DNA of 64,000 nt from Thermothelomyces thermophilus ATCC 42464 (lineage: Eukaryota; Ascomycota; Sordariomycetes; Sordariales; Chaetomiaceae), in NCBI RefSeq assembly GCF_000226095.1, contig NC_016475.1:124001-188000 (forward strand), in the 5' to 3' direction. Of this stretch, positions 46,571 through 59,967 are shown piece after piece; the first letter of the stretch is position 1, and each line of letters begins with the position of its first letter. The notes beneath the pieces were generated by a model. That model did no database searches. It was not told the DNA's origin and saw only the letters and a list, made by a program, of their open reading frames with translations. The translations under genes were made by a program, and so were the position numbers.

Positions 46571-48122
46571 ATGACGCGCACCCAAGCCCAAGCAGCTGCT
46601 GATATAAGGCATCCATCACCGGTGTCAATGGGCCAAGGTACCTACTTATTCCTCGTCGCACCCGACAACGCACATTTTGCTAACGGCCACGCGAGCACAA
46701 CCCCAGGCCATCCAGTCGCCGACCGGAGGTTGCAAGCGCAAGCGGCCGATCGAAGACCCAATCGAGTCCCCTCCGGACCGAGAACGCCGGCGAAGGATAA
46801 CCCCCACACGCACTGCCGGAGATACAATTAGCGAACCAGGGATTGGCGGTGGCTGTCCTGAACCCACCGACCCGATTTCTTACTGGGTAGAGAACCAGTG
46901 CTGGCCAGAGAAGCTAAAGCAGCCTGAAGAGGCCTTAGAGATGGATTACATGGAATATCCACTTGCACGGAAGAGATCCGTGTCGAGTTCATCCCGGAAG
47001 CGACCGAGCTCTACGATGACGCGGACGCCCACCGACGAGAAGCCGAGGGAAGAGAAGAGCACAGCGTATCGGAACCCGCAGTTCCCCCTTCTTCTGAAGG
47101 CCCTGGGCTCATATATGGAGGCTTCTGACCTTGGTATCACGGATACAAGTGAGCATCTTATCTCGGCCCTCCTTAGCGGCGAACAATCGGTTCCCAGGGG
47201 AACGCTTTTCGACGACGATGTCTTTGCGGATGCTTGTCGCAACCTAAAGAACAGGAACGAGCCGAGGGTTATCCAAGATATTTCCAGGCTTATCGTTCCT
47301 TCGGCGGAATCTCTCGCACTTCGTGACAGGAAGTACAAATGCCTAGTCGAGAGCGTCAATGAAGGGTGGAACCACTCGATCCCTCTAAGCCGTATTACTC
47401 GTCCTCAGCCCGACTACTCTGTTGGGTTTAAGGATGATGCGTTCACAAAGGAGCAGCTTACCAAACTGTCGCCACTTGTTGGCGATATCGTCGCCGGGGA
47501 CCGGTCCTTCTTTATGGCCACCTGGTACATGTACTTCCCCTTCCTGACCTGCGAGGTCAAGGCCGGCACCGCCGGGCTCGAGATTGCAGACCGACAGAAC
47601 GCCCACAGTATGACGCTTGCAGTACGTGGGGTCGTTGAACTCTTCCGTACTGTAAAGCGCGAGAGCGAGGTCAACAGGCAGATCCTCGCCTTCTCTGTCT
47701 CTCATGACCATACCTCTGTCCGAATCTACGGCCACTACCCTGTCATCAGCGGGAAAGATACAAATTACTTCCGGCACCTGATCCATGAATTTTCCATTGC
47801 TACGTTCAATGGAAGGGATAAGTGGACGGCATATCGCTTTACGAAGAACGTTTACGATATATGGATGCCTAAGCACTTCGAGAACATCTGCTCCGCCATC
47901 AACCAGTTGCCGTCGGATTTGGATTTTAATGTCCCACCGCTTTCTAGGGGGACCGGGCTTTCCCAGGAGTTGGGGACTGTCATAGAGTCGGAGGCAGAGA
48001 CAGGCTCTGCTTCAGCGCACGCCGAACGCGCCAGCGGGTCGACAAGTGGTGTTGGGCAGCAAGACGTTACCCCGGACACCTCGTTCATACCATCAAGGGC
48101 AGGAAAGAGGAGAAAGGAATGA
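46571..48122 (+). CDS. DUF7924-like fungal protein, possible PD-(D/E)XK fold
   Basis: Proposed exons 46571-46637 and 46696-48122; 497 aa. The 58-nt intron has a GTACCT donor, a TGCTAACG branch site and a CGCGAG acceptor, and joins MGQ to AQPQAIQSPTGGCKRKRP. The N-terminal third is basic and disordered, with several nuclear-signal-like clusters (KRKRP, RERRRR). The C-terminal domain has QPDYSVGF (Asp about 262), PFLTCEVKAGTAG (Glu about 309, Lys about 311), IADRQNAHSMTLAVRGVVEL, FSVSHDHTSVRIYGHYPVI and WTAYRFTKNVYD. These words mark an abundant fungal domain family of unknown function. The D...ExK spacing resembles PD-(D/E)XK nucleases; that is inference. The tail ends AGKRRKE. Such families are often multicopy and lineage-variable. 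Confidence 0.8.
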
Positions 48123-49351
48123 GCCAAGGAAAGGAGGGCTATGCCCAGCTATACACAGAAGACAGGACTAAAGAAGGATTGGTCAGTGTTAGGGAATTAG
48201 CCACACTTATGATTAGATGGAGGGAGACGTCGCCTTCTGCCTGCGGGGGGGGGGGGGGGGGGGGGAGCCGATCTTCAGATTCCTTAATTACGTGTACTAC
48301 CATTCGTTTTCAGCTCTCTCTCTTCCCTCTCCTTCGGTTAGGAAAAGGGAGTGGGAGATGTCAAGATGTCCAGGAATTACCTAGGTAGTTAACCATCCAG
48401 TCAGCACTAGTGTCATCCGTACAGTACCAATACACACATGTTGTCCTAATGATTGGCAACTTAATCAAGTTTCCAGACACGATTTTGCTGTCCAATCGCA
48501 TTGTAACCTCTCGATGACATAATATACTCTTACAATGAATGCACTGCCTCTCGGCATAGACACCATCCGAGAAGGTCTGGCCGCACGAAGAGTACCTAAT
48601 ATTAATACATGCATTACCTAAGCTTGCGCCGCATCATCTTGAGATTCAGCAGGTCCAATCAGACTTGCGACGCTACTGGCAAGCGGCTTCTTATCAAAAG
48701 TTCCCTTCTGTTCCGGCTAAGCTTCTTGGAGCATCTCCATACCTCTAACTAAGACTTAATTATTAGCGTTAAAGTTGACCTCGCCACGGCACAGACCGTG
48801 GTCCACCCTCCCACCGAGTCATGCACGCCTCGCTTTCGTCTTTTTGCCCATGCATATGACTTGGTCCATACAAGCCACAGGATTACTGCACTTACGCAGC
48901 GACAAGATTTGGACTCAACCGTGATTGGTAGGACGACACGGACGGGTACATATATACGTACATACATACATTCGTTTATTATAGTACTGTTTCCTTTCGC
49001 TTGCCCCTCGAAGAGGGGGAAGGTACCGGGGATGAGACGATGATGAAACAACAGGACCAAGCTTCGCGAAAGTCCCCAACGAAGGCGCAGCGCTTCGTCT
49101 CAACAACACACACTACGGCGCTGCAGCTTTAAATAGCGTCGTTGCCACCTGGAGTGCCTTTGTTTTCCATTGTGAGGTTGCTTGTATTAATTATTAAGTG
49201 AAACTGTATATACTGCATAAATAATCCATACCCGTGGCTTTCTCTTTGATCTTAATTATTACATTTAGCATCGTCACTCCTGTTCGACGCATCACCCTAC
49301 CACCGCTTCGCAGTTGCACTGCTTAGTACAACAACGAATCAACCGCAAATC
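48123..49351. other. Intergenic, no gene seen
   Basis: It includes a 21-G run, AT-rich words and TACATAC repeats near 48957-48971. It ends in the promoter of the oxysterol-binding protein gene, with a TAAATAG box near 49131. No coding segment is supported. Confidence 0.5.
48245..48265. repeat. Poly-G tract (21 G)
   Basis: An uninterrupted run of 21 G lies about 120 bases past the stop of the DUF7924-like gene. Runs of this kind can fold as G-quadruplexes and are hard to sequence, so its exact length is uncertain. Confidence 0.85.
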
Positions 49352-50913
49352 ATGGACAGCAGGAGCTTTTCCTCACGCTTGCGCGAGCTTGTCAAGGTGA
49401 GTGTAATTATACGCTGTCGAAACAACAACCCAACCCCCCCCCCCCAAAAAAAAAAAAATATTCCCGACGGCCTTTCTTGTTCTTTTTTGTCCTTTTTTTT
49501 TTCCTGTTGCAAAAGAAATATAAATATATCTGACCTCATGCCCCTCCGCAGTTCCTCAGCACCGTCAAAGGCGACCTCGCCAACGTGACCGGACCCCCAT
49601 CGCTCCTGGCGCCGCTCTCGGTTGTCGAAGTAGGCCGCTTCTGGGCCGAGCGGCCATCCGTCCTCGCCGCGCCCGCTCGGGAGCCCAAGCCCGAGAAGCG
49701 GGCGCTGCTGGTGCTCCGCTGGTTCCTCATTGCCCTGCGCGGCCAGCTCTACGTCGGCGTCGACCTTAATAACAACCACAACCATGACCACAACCACAAC
49801 CACAACCAGAACAACAACAACAACGGCAAGAAGACTCCGACGAGCAGCACGTCCATCCGTAAGCCGCTCAATGCCTTCCTGGGCGAGCTCTTCCTTGCGA
49901 GCTGGACCGACGAGACCAAGGGGACGACCACGACGACGACGCGGCTGGTGGCCGAGCAGGTGTCGCACCACCCGCCCATCACGGCCATGCACGTATCGTG
50001 CGACGACGACAGCGAGGGGGGCGGCGAGGGGCTGGTGCGCGCGGACGGGTACGCGCGGGTCGAGATGGTGTTTGGCGGGGTCAGCGCGGGCCTGCAGATC
50101 CGGCAGGTCGGGCACGCGACGGTGCGGGTCGACCGGTACGGCGAGGACTACCTGATCCCGCTGCCCGACGTGCGCGTGCGCGGCTTCCTGGCCGGCTGCC
50201 TGTACCCCGAGATCGCGGGCGTCTACCACATCGTCGGCAGCAACGGCTTCCGCGTCGAGATGAAGTTCTGGGGCGAGGGCTTCATCCGCGGCAAGAGGAA
50301 CTCGTTCGAGGCGAGGGTGTACCGCGACGAGGAGGAGGAGGAAGAGGAGGAGGAGGAAGAAGAAGGGGAGGATGAGGACGAGAGCCAGAACAAGGAGAAC
50401 AACAACAACAAGAAGAAGAACAAGGAAAAGAAGAGGATCCGGGTGGTCTACTACGAGGTGGCCGGGTGCTGGAGCGAGGGGTGGACGGTCAAGGACGGGC
50501 GGACGGGCGAGCTGGTCGAGGTGTACCGGGTGGACGGGCCCGAGAACGGGCCGGCGCGGATGGAGATGGAGCCGGTCGAGAAGCAGGACCCGTGGGAGTC
50601 GCGGCGGGCCTGGGCGGGCGTGCTGCGCGGGCTCGCGGCGGGCGACATGAGGTCGGTGGTGGCCGAGAAGACCAAGATCGAGCAGGCGCAGCGGCAGATG
50701 CGCGCGACCGAGGCGGCCAGGGGCCTCGTTTGGGAACCGCTCTTCTTCAACTCATACCCGTCCGACGACCACCCCGTCTTCCACCGCCTGTCACAGGGTC
50801 TGGGCTGGCAGCTGCATGCCGACAAGACCAAGGGTGTCTGGAAGTTGGACGATGGCCGGCTCAAGAGGATACAGCGTCCATTCCGGGGCGATATCACCCC
50901 GTTCGGATACTGA
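49352..50913 (+). CDS. Oxysterol-binding protein (ORP, short Kes1/Osh4 type)
   Basis: Exons 49352-49396 and 49552-50913; 468 aa. The short first exon gives MDSRSFSSRLRELVK and splicing adds FLSTVKGDLANVTGPPSLLA, the lid region of Kes1-type proteins. The signature EQVSHHPP lies at about residues 150-157. It is followed by the beta-barrel words YLIPLPDVRVRGFLAGCLYP and KFWGEGFIRGKRN, and ends in the PI4P-proximal helices (WEPLFFNSY, WKLDDGRLKRIQRPFRG). No PH domain or ankyrin repeats are present. It should exchange sterol and PI4P between membranes in the cytosol. Two simple-sequence inserts are unusual: an Asn/His-rich run (about residues 86-106) and a Glu-rich then Asn/Lys-rich run in the second half. 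Both fall between conserved strands, so probably in loops. Confidence 0.92.
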
Positions 50914-50933
50914 TCATGCCTCCGCTCGTCCAT

Positions 50934-50958
50934 AGGGTCCAACCGTACTGCCGTCACG
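50934..50958. repeat. Left arm of perfect 25-bp inverted repeat
   Basis: This arm begins AGGGTCCAACCGTACTG and is the exact reverse complement of 51894-51918. It starts 21 bases past the oxysterol-binding protein stop. No matching short direct repeats flank the two arms, so a standard transposon insertion is not shown. Confidence 0.95.
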
Positions 50959-51059
50959 ATAGAGAAGAAGGGTGGGGAAAAGGAGGACGTGGAGGAAGTA
51001 GCGGCGGAAGAAGAGAAGAAGAAGGGGGACGGCGGCGGCGGCAGCCGCGGCGGCAGGGA

Positions 51060-51560
51060 TGGGATGATGATCTTCGCGCGGACGAAGCAGGAGGAGCGGG
51101 ACCTCTGGGTGGCGCGCAAGGAAGGCGCTCTTCGCCATGACGAGCATGCGTCCCGACGGGCACGTGCTGTGGTCGACCGACGTGGCCGTGCCCGTGTCGC
51201 GGCTGGCCGACACGGTCGACTGGTCCAAGGCCGAGTGCAGCCGGCTGGGCCTCTTCGCCAGCGTCGTCGGCCACGTCGGCGACGGCAACTTCCACGTCGC
51301 CATGATCTACGACCCGCGCGACCCGGCCCAGGCCGCCGCCGTGGCCCGCTGCGTCCGCCGCATGACGGACCGGGCGCTCGAGATGGACGGCACCGTGAGC
51401 GGGGAGCACGCCATCGGCATCGGCAAGAAGGCCTGTCCCCGGGACGAGCTCGGTGACGAGACAATCGGGCTCATGAGGGCCCTGAAGCGGGCGCTCGACC
51501 CTAAAATGGATCATGAACCCGGGCAAGGTGTTTGATGAGACAGACAAGGTGACCGGGAAA
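51060..51560 (+). pseudogene. D-lactate dehydrogenase (FAD-linked oxidase) C-terminal relic
   Basis: The last part of the FAD-linked oxidase C-terminal domain is recognisable: RDLWVARKE, then MRPDGHVLWSTDVAVPVSRL, LFASVVGHVGDGNFHVAM and MDGTVSGEHAIGIGKK. These match mitochondrial D-lactate:cytochrome c oxidoreductases. Intact proteins are about 560-600 aa; only about 160 aa are left. One extra base near 51124 and another near 51504 shift the frame; beyond the second, the original end (NPGKVFDE-like) continues in the new frame. The metal/flavin-site words HVGDGNFH and SGEHAIG are intact. No FAD-binding half precedes it, so it cannot work alone. Confidence 0.85.
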
Positions 51561-51624
51561 GCATTCACAAATGAAGGGCCGCCAACTTGTGTCTGGTCTC
51601 CCAGGGACCCTGGCTCTCGGTATT

Positions 51625-51960
51625 ATGCAGAAAGCCTAGGCACGACGCTAGCCATTGCCGCAACAGTTTAGACGTTGTATAATAACAGTACCACCAGCAC
51701 CACCAACAACAATAACACCAACAAGCGGATCGTCGCGCCAGGCAGGCGGCCGTTCTTCTGGTGGGTCTAGTACCCGGGGTGAAAATGGGAAAACGGCAGC
51801 AATCGCCGGTGCCATGGGTGTCCTCGGGTTTGGGACCGGGGTGTTGTTGACCAAGTATTACCCCAGCAGCCATGATGATGATGATGATGGGGCCGTGACG
51901 GCAGTACGGTTGGACCCTCCGACAGAAGCCACCGCCGGACCGCGACGGCGCTACGCCAGC
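51625..51960 (+). pseudogene. Probable D-lactate dehydrogenase N-terminal relic (presequence and membrane anchor)
   Basis: From ATG 51625 the frame reads a mitochondrial-presequence-like segment (PLPQQFRRCIITVP), a Ser/Gly linker, a membrane-anchor-like stretch (KTAAIAGAMGVLGFGTGVLL) and RRRYASQA. This resembles the leader of fungal D-lactate dehydrogenases, whose mature part starts with a similar RYAS-type word. Two TAG codons near the start could be C-to-T changes of CAG. The FAD-binding domain that should follow is absent; sequence runs into the 3' flank of the transporter gene. The assignment rests on layout and on the neighbouring tail piece, so it is tentative. Confidence 0.4.
51894..51918. 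repeat. Right arm of perfect 25-bp inverted repeat
   Basis: This is the exact reverse complement of 50934-50958. In the plus frame it encodes VTAVRLDP within the head relic of the dehydrogenase. The left arm is therefore likely an inverted copy of this bit, or both derive from the same break-repair event. Confidence 0.95.
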
Positions 51961-52014
51961 CAAGCCGTGAGAGAGAGCAAACAACAACAACAAAAAAAAA
52001 AAAAAAGAAGAAGA

Positions 52015-53806
52015 TTAACGTCGGTCGGCGTGGGCGGCGACCGACTCCTGCTTGGCCTTGACCTCCTCGACGCGGAGCTCGAGGTCGTTGAGGGCCCAGT
52101 CGGAGCGGTTCATGGTGGGGACGAAGAGGGGCGCGTCGGTGAAGAGGCGGTTCATCTCCTCGAGGGGCCGCTTGGCGGTCTCGGGCAGGAAGGCCCAGAA
52201 GAAGAGGGCGTTTGTGAAGTTGCAGACGACGAAGAGGAGGTAGAAGCGGTACCCGACCGTCTTCATGGCCGGCCCCGTCACCTGGCCGATCATGGTGTTG
52301 AGGGCGAAGGAGGTCATGGTGGCGATGGAGACGCCCTTGGAGCGCGTCTTGGTGTCGAAGATCTCGGCCGGGATGATCCACGAGAGGGGCCCGCAGGTGG
52401 CGCTGAAGCTGAAGTTGTAGACCCAGGTGACGACGATGAAGCCCCAGGCGGCCGCCTTGTTGCTGCTGGTGCCGGGGGGGTAGCGGGCCAGCATGACGGT
52501 GGCGATGATGAAGGTGACGCAGTTGCCCAGGTTGCCGCCGATCAGGGTCCAGCGGCGGCCGAGCCGGTCGATAAGGAGGATGCAGAGCGCCTGGGCGACG
52601 AGGGCGATGATGGACGAGATGGCCTGGTACTTGAGCGTGTCGTCGCCCTCGATGCCCATGAGGCCGTAGATGGTGACCGAGTAGTACTGGATGGCCGAGA
52701 CGCCCGTCATCTGGACGGACCCCTGGATGGCGCAGGCCAGGAACAGGCGCCGGAAGCAGGACCGGTCCCGGAACAGCTCCGCGTACGACTTGGCCTCGTT
52801 CTCGCGCACGAACTCGACCGACTCGCGGATCTGCTGGTACTCGGCCTGCACCCACGCGTCGTCCACGTCGCCGTGCGAGTGCAGCTGCGCCAGCGTCCTG
52901 AGCCCCTCCTCCGACCTGCCGTGGTCGATGAGCCACCGGGGCGACTCGGGGAACAGGAGGATCAGCGCGGCCAGGAAGACGGCGGGGATCACCTGGATCC
53001 CCAGCGAGGTCCGCCACTGCCCGTCGTTGGTGGGGGCGAAGCCGACGTACGTGCCTGGAGAGGACGAAGAAAACTCAGGGGTTAGCCTATTTTTTTCCTT
53101 TCTCTTTCTTTCTTTTTTCTTTTTTCTTTTTTCTTTTTGTCGATCGGGGAGACAGCAGACTTACCGTACGAGATCCAGGCGGCCGCCAGAGCGCCGATGC
53201 CGAGCATAAACTGCTGCAGAGCCGTGATTCGGCCGCGGATGCTGGGGTGGGCGAGCTCGGCCTGGTACATGGGAACGATCATGCAGAGCACGCCGACGCC
53301 GAGTCCGGCGATGGAGCGGCCCGCATAGAGGTACGAGAGCGCCTGGGCGCCCGTCTGCAGGGCGCCGCCGAGGCAGAAGACGAGGGCGCCGCAGAGGATG
53401 GTCCAGCGCCGGCCGAGCTTGTCGCCCATGGGGCCGGCCGCCATGGCACCAAAGAAGGCGCCGCCCGTGAAGACGGACACGACCGCTGCTCTAATTAGAG
53501 AGAAGCAAAAGTGTCAACATGTCTGTCACTTAATATGGACCGAGACATATGGGAAAGGGAGGAAGAAGAATGAAAAAAAGTCAAGAAAAACGGCGGTGAG
53601 AGGAAGGAGAGGAAGAAGATAATAAACTAGTAATTAGGTAATTAATTAATTACTCACTCCTCATTGTCACTGGGACTGAACCGTGACTTGAAGGACTGCG
53701 AGGCAATCACCTGGGCAATGACACCCAGGTCGTAGCCGTACAGCAGAGACCCGAGCGAGGCGAAGACGCCCACCAGGAACTGATACCACTTGGGAGAGAG
53801 GACCAT
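52015..53806 (-). CDS. MFS sugar transporter (hexose/pentose family)
   Basis: Minus-strand exons 53658-53806, 53165-53490 and 52015-53054; 504 aa. Twelve membrane helices are implied. Family marks are LVGVFASLGSLLYGYDLGVI in helix 1, GDKLGRRWT after helix 2, YLYAGRSIAGLGVG with VPMYQAELAHPSIRG, PESPRWLIDHGR, GSVQMTGVSAIQYYSVTIYG in helix 7, DRLGRRWT, and PETAKRPLEEM at the end of helix 12. These define the sugar porter family (TC 2.A.1.1). It is divergent from the GH51 arabinofuranosidase gene with 1.28 kb between start codons, so L-arabinose or another pentose is the likely substrate. The second intron is very CT-rich. Confidence 0.92.
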
Positions 53807-55089
53807 CGTGGAGATGGGATGGTGCGACCAAGCTGCCGGTCAAGTTGGACTTGTCTTGGTCTTGCTGTTGCTGTCGGTACTGCTTTGTATATATGGTAGT
53901 ATGCAGCAACGTCAGCAGCATCGGGAGAGATTCAACCCCACACGGGGAGATCTGCAACCTTTATACACCAAAAGTTGGGGATGTAACGGCCGGTTTCCTA
54001 CCCCCCGGGGGCCCAGGATCCGGGGCAGCTAACCCCCCCTGGTCCTGCCGCTGTCGCGTGGCAACGGAGTATTCGAGACCTTGGAATCCATCGTGTTGGT
54101 TGTCCACCAAGGTCTTGCTTAGTGCTACTGCAGTACTAGCACTCCGTAGCTGAGAAGGAATGGGGATGGTACTAGCCACCTGACGCATACATACGCTATT
54201 ATGAACTCCACGAGCCAAGCGAATGGTGAGGAAAGCCACAAACCAAGAAAGCAAGAAGAAGAAAATACACCGAACTAACAAGCGTTTAACCAGTATGCTC
54301 CTGGCCCATCCAGGTAGCGCACCTATCCGAGACGCCCCTTACCCCCGAGCTGGCCCGAGATCCTAGGGTACCAACAAGAGAACGTACTGTACAATACATA
54401 CATACAATACATACATACAGTAATTACCCCAGTCTCCGCCCCGGCATTCTGGTGCATCATGGGCCCCAACTGTAGGACCACAGTACATACACTCGTAGCA
54501 TCCAGCGCCGCCAGGGTCCAGACCAAAACGGGGCTCCGCGCGTGCAAAGATGCGCCGAAGCTCGGGAGGGCGGCACTGGGGAATGCAGGGCCCACGCCGA
54601 CTGGTGGGTATTCTATTGCATCGTCCCCGCGTGGCGCTTTCCCCGCCTATCCCCGGGTCTGGCTCCCGATCTGGGCTAGGAACCTCTGGGCATGCTTGTC
54701 AGCTCCAGGGCGGATTTGGGGGATGTAGTGTACTGTAATATGCGCACGAATCAGCGGCCGCCGGCTAACGGCGATAAGCTCCATCAGGAACCCCCCTCCC
54801 CTCCCCCACCTCCCACTTTCCGCACCACTCCCCTTCAGCATCGTAAGGTCATAAATCATGCGGAGAACCTGATTCGTACTCCATCACGACCGACCAGAGG
54901 AGAACGCGATGCCGGAGGTTTGGGGTGTGGAATAAAAAACATCACAGAGTAATTATTGGGTCTTTCTGTTGTCCCCCCCTCCCCCTTTTCCCATCGAGAA
55001 GAGAGAAAGGGCAGGAGTGAGAGGCACTATCCCCACGAGATCAGTATTATAGGAGGGTAACTCTAAGTTTGCGTTGTTGTCTGTTCACA
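53807..55089. promoter_or_regulatory. Divergent promoter of sugar transporter and GH51 gene
   Basis: It separates two divergent genes with related roles and contains no supported coding segment. A GGCTAA word, the core of XlnR/XLR-1-type activator sites, lies at 54763-54768, about 325 bases before the GH51 ATG. ACTCCGTA lies at 54141-54148 and a TACATAC repeat near 54396-54420. Single short words are expected by chance, so only a shared promoter is inferred. Confidence 0.45.
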
Positions 55090-57039
<1,950 letters not shown>

Positions 57040-58033
57040 TTAAAACACGTCATAATATCAGAAAATCGAGTCCGGGGTTTGGAGGGAGGAGAAAGGTTAG
57101 GGAACTGGTTAATTATTAGGTCATCACGGGTTAATTAATTACAAGATAATTATTAGACTTGGGATTCGGAGTGGGAAGTCACATAATTAATACTCAATTA
57201 CGCCCAAACAATGTTCCTGGCCGAAGTGATGTTTGAGAGAGTCTTGAAACAGTAATTAATCGCGAGGTAGTACTATATATAATTACATATATAATTATCT
57301 AAGGCCATGCCAAGCTGCATGTGCCGAGCATAGATCCGGGCGAACGATCATCTCACTACTCGCAGGAGAGACTAACTATTTTACATACACTACACGGCAA
57401 GTCCGAAGCTAATTAAACAAAGTTTAGCCTGGGCGGTCAGGACTCGCTTGGTTTAGAGACTTGTCCACACTTGGTAGGAATAAGTAGGGTACTACACTAG
57501 TATTTATTAGGCACTTAGTCGCGGCAGTTAGCTGCATTACTGCACTTCAGGCTCCACTCCCTTAAGGTTGAACTCGGGACAAATCACGGCCGAGTCGGTC
57601 ACCGTCGCCCGATCTGCCTTTCTCTCACGATAATTACAGATGATATTAATTAGACGTTTGGAAGAACGGGGTGGTATAACGGGACGCACTCATGGGCATC
57701 AAATAATAATATGGCACATTTTCATGGAGCCAAAGAGGTTGTTGTTTCATATTCTCCCTTCGACTTTCTCTCTTCAACGAGAGGGGGGGGGAAAAAGCAG
57801 AGGAAGTCGTTTGCTGAGGCCTGTAAATATTTCCCCCACACCACGCGAATCATCCAGCAACGTCACCTCACCCGTTCTGCAATCCCGAAAAGCACAAAGC
57901 AGTCTAACAATCCACAGGCATTCATTCATTCCTTACAAAAGGGACTCATCAAACCCCTTCCACCACCTCTGCACATTCCCTCTCTCTCTCTCCCTCCCAC
58001 TGCGACTCTCTTCTGTGAGAACTCTAATATTAA
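57040..58033. other. Intergenic between convergent genes, AT-rich
   Basis: It contains many TAATTAATTA-type words and the 3' flanks of the GH51 gene and of the second transporter. No coding segment or RNA is supported. Confidence 0.5.
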
Positions 58034-59967
58034 TTAAACCTTCTCCTGCTCGCCGACGGAGGGCACGGCCTCCACCTCGCCGGCCTCGGTCTTCTCGCGC
58101 CGGCGGGCCTCGACGGCGGCGATCTCGGCGGCGAGGCGGGAGTCGCCCTTCCTGGTGTTCCAGGGGTGCGGGGCGTCCGGGCCGGAGAAGAGGAGCTCGA
58201 TCTCCTCGAGCGTCTTGCCGCACGTCTCCGGGCAGAGCAGGAAGAACCAGGCGGCGGCGGTGACGCAGAGGACGCCGAAGATGATGAAGAGCTTCCAGGT
58301 GATGTTGACGAAGCCCGGCGGGGTGAACATGCCGAGGGCGAAGTTGAAGACCCAGTTGCTCATGGCCGCCAGGGACATGCCCGTCGCCCGCGTGCCCAGC
58401 GACCAGACCTCGGCCGCGTAGATCCAGCAGACCGGGGCCAGCGTCAGCGCGTAGACGACGATGAGCAGGTACGAGAAGGTGATGACCGTGTTGGCCGGCG
58501 CGCCCTTGTTGACGGCGATGACGATGTTGCCGTTGGGCGGGTTGCCCACGCCCTCGGGGTGGTAGGTCGAGTGCGCGCCCATGACGCCGCCGACGACGAA
58601 GTGGCAGAAGCCCATGCCGAGGGCGCCCCAGATGAGCAGCGTGCGGCGGCCGGTCTTGTCGATGAAGAGCCTTTTTTGTTTATCATGATTAGTAAGAAGA
58701 AACAAGGGTTAATTAATATTACTCGGTTAAGGTGAAAAAGGAAAAAAAAGGAAATGGATGGATGGTGGACACCGGGAGATTGCATAACAATGGATGATTA
58801 ATACTTAATACTTACCACATGATGCCGGTGAAGACGATGAAGACGGCATATTGGATACCCGACGTAACCATGGCGACGTCGCCGGTCAGACCAGCCATCT
58901 GAGCGATGTAAGTCAGGTAGTAAACGATCACGTTGGCGCCAGCCAGTTGCTAATTATTTCCCTGTTAACTTTTGTTCCTCTTCAACAAGAGAGGGATGGA
59001 GAAGAAGAATGGAGATCAAAATGAAGAGAGAGAAAAAAACACGCACCTGCCACGCCTGGACCGACATGCCGGCCAGGGTACGCTTCCACATGCCGTTGAG
59101 CAAGAACTTCCTCCAGCCGCGGCCGGCCTCGCGCTCGGCCTGCATGACGGTCTGGATCTCCTCCCACTCGGCAATGACGCGGGAGTCCTGGGTGTTGCCG
59201 TCGGCCTGGATGTTGGCGAGGGTCTCGATGGCCTCCTTGTCGCGGCCGACCTTGGCGAGCCATCGGGGCGAGCGCGGGAGGAAGGGGAGGCCGAGCATGA
59301 GGAAGACGCAGGGGATGAACTGGGTGCCCCAGGCGGTGCGGAAGGAGCCGGTGCCCTCGATGGAGGCGCAGCCGTAGCCGATGAAGTACATGATGAGGAT
59401 GCCGAACTCGACGGCCAGCTGCTGGATGATGACGATGGAGCCGCGCTTCTCGGCCTTGGCGATCTCGGCCAGGTAGACGGGCACCTGGGACGACGTGATG
59501 CCGACGGTGAAGCCGTTGAGCACGCGGCCGGCGATGAGCTGGCCGACGTTCTGGGTCGCCACCTGGACCGCCGTCCCGACGAGCCAGAACAAGCAGGCAA
59601 ACATGATGGAGTCGCGCCGGCCCATCCAGTCGGACAGCGGACCTGCCACGGCAGAACCGACGACCGAGCCGGCCGCGAGAGCCGACCCGATGGCGCCTTG
59701 GATAACCCCGGTAGGGTTGTTGAAGTACTCAATGTACTGGTCGGTCACGACGATGGCCGACATGGAAGAAATGTCGAACCCGAACCTGCAAAACGGCGGG
59801 GCGGAAGTCAGTCCGAGGTTCTCGTCTTGCCGTAGATGCGAATTGGATGGGTGGAGAGGTCATTCATTAATAATAATTAGGTTGCTGAAGGGGGGAACTT
59901 ACAGCATGCCACCGAGGGTCGCGATGATGGCCACGAGCTGGACATTGTAAATCGTGGGCAGCTTCAT
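58034..59967 (-). CDS. MFS sugar transporter (second member of the arabinose module)
   Basis: Minus-strand exons 59903-59967, 59047-59785, 58816-58949 and 58034-58670; 524 aa. The first exon gives MKLPTIYNVQLVAIIATLGG and splicing completes LFGFDISSMSAI. Sugar porter marks are GPLSDWMGRRDSIMFAC, QLIAGRVLNGFTVGITSSQV with VPVYLAEIAKAEKRG, LPRSPRWLAKVGR, WQQLAGANVIVYYLTYIAQM in helix 7, DKTGRRTLLIWG, VCWIYAAEVWSLGTRATG and PETCGKTLEEIE. It is only about 28% similar by eye to the transporter at 52015, so the two are not a recent duplicate. Position beside the GH51 gene suggests a pentose or arabino-oligosaccharide substrate, but quinate or hexose cannot be ruled out. Confidence 0.92.

Noticed and set aside
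50451-51464. Arg/Ser-rich minus-strand open frame over the oxysterol-binding gene end
   Set aside because: Composition is that of an antisense frame, with no motif.
50934-51918. Classical DNA transposon bounded by the 25-bp inverted repeat
   Set aside because: No transposase, no flanking target duplication visible, and the arms coincide with dehydrogenase coding sequence.
51655-53085. 476-codon plus-strand open frame spanning the dehydrogenase head relic and the first transporter
   Set aside because: Only the first 100 residues make sense as a dehydrogenase leader; the rest is antisense to the transporter.
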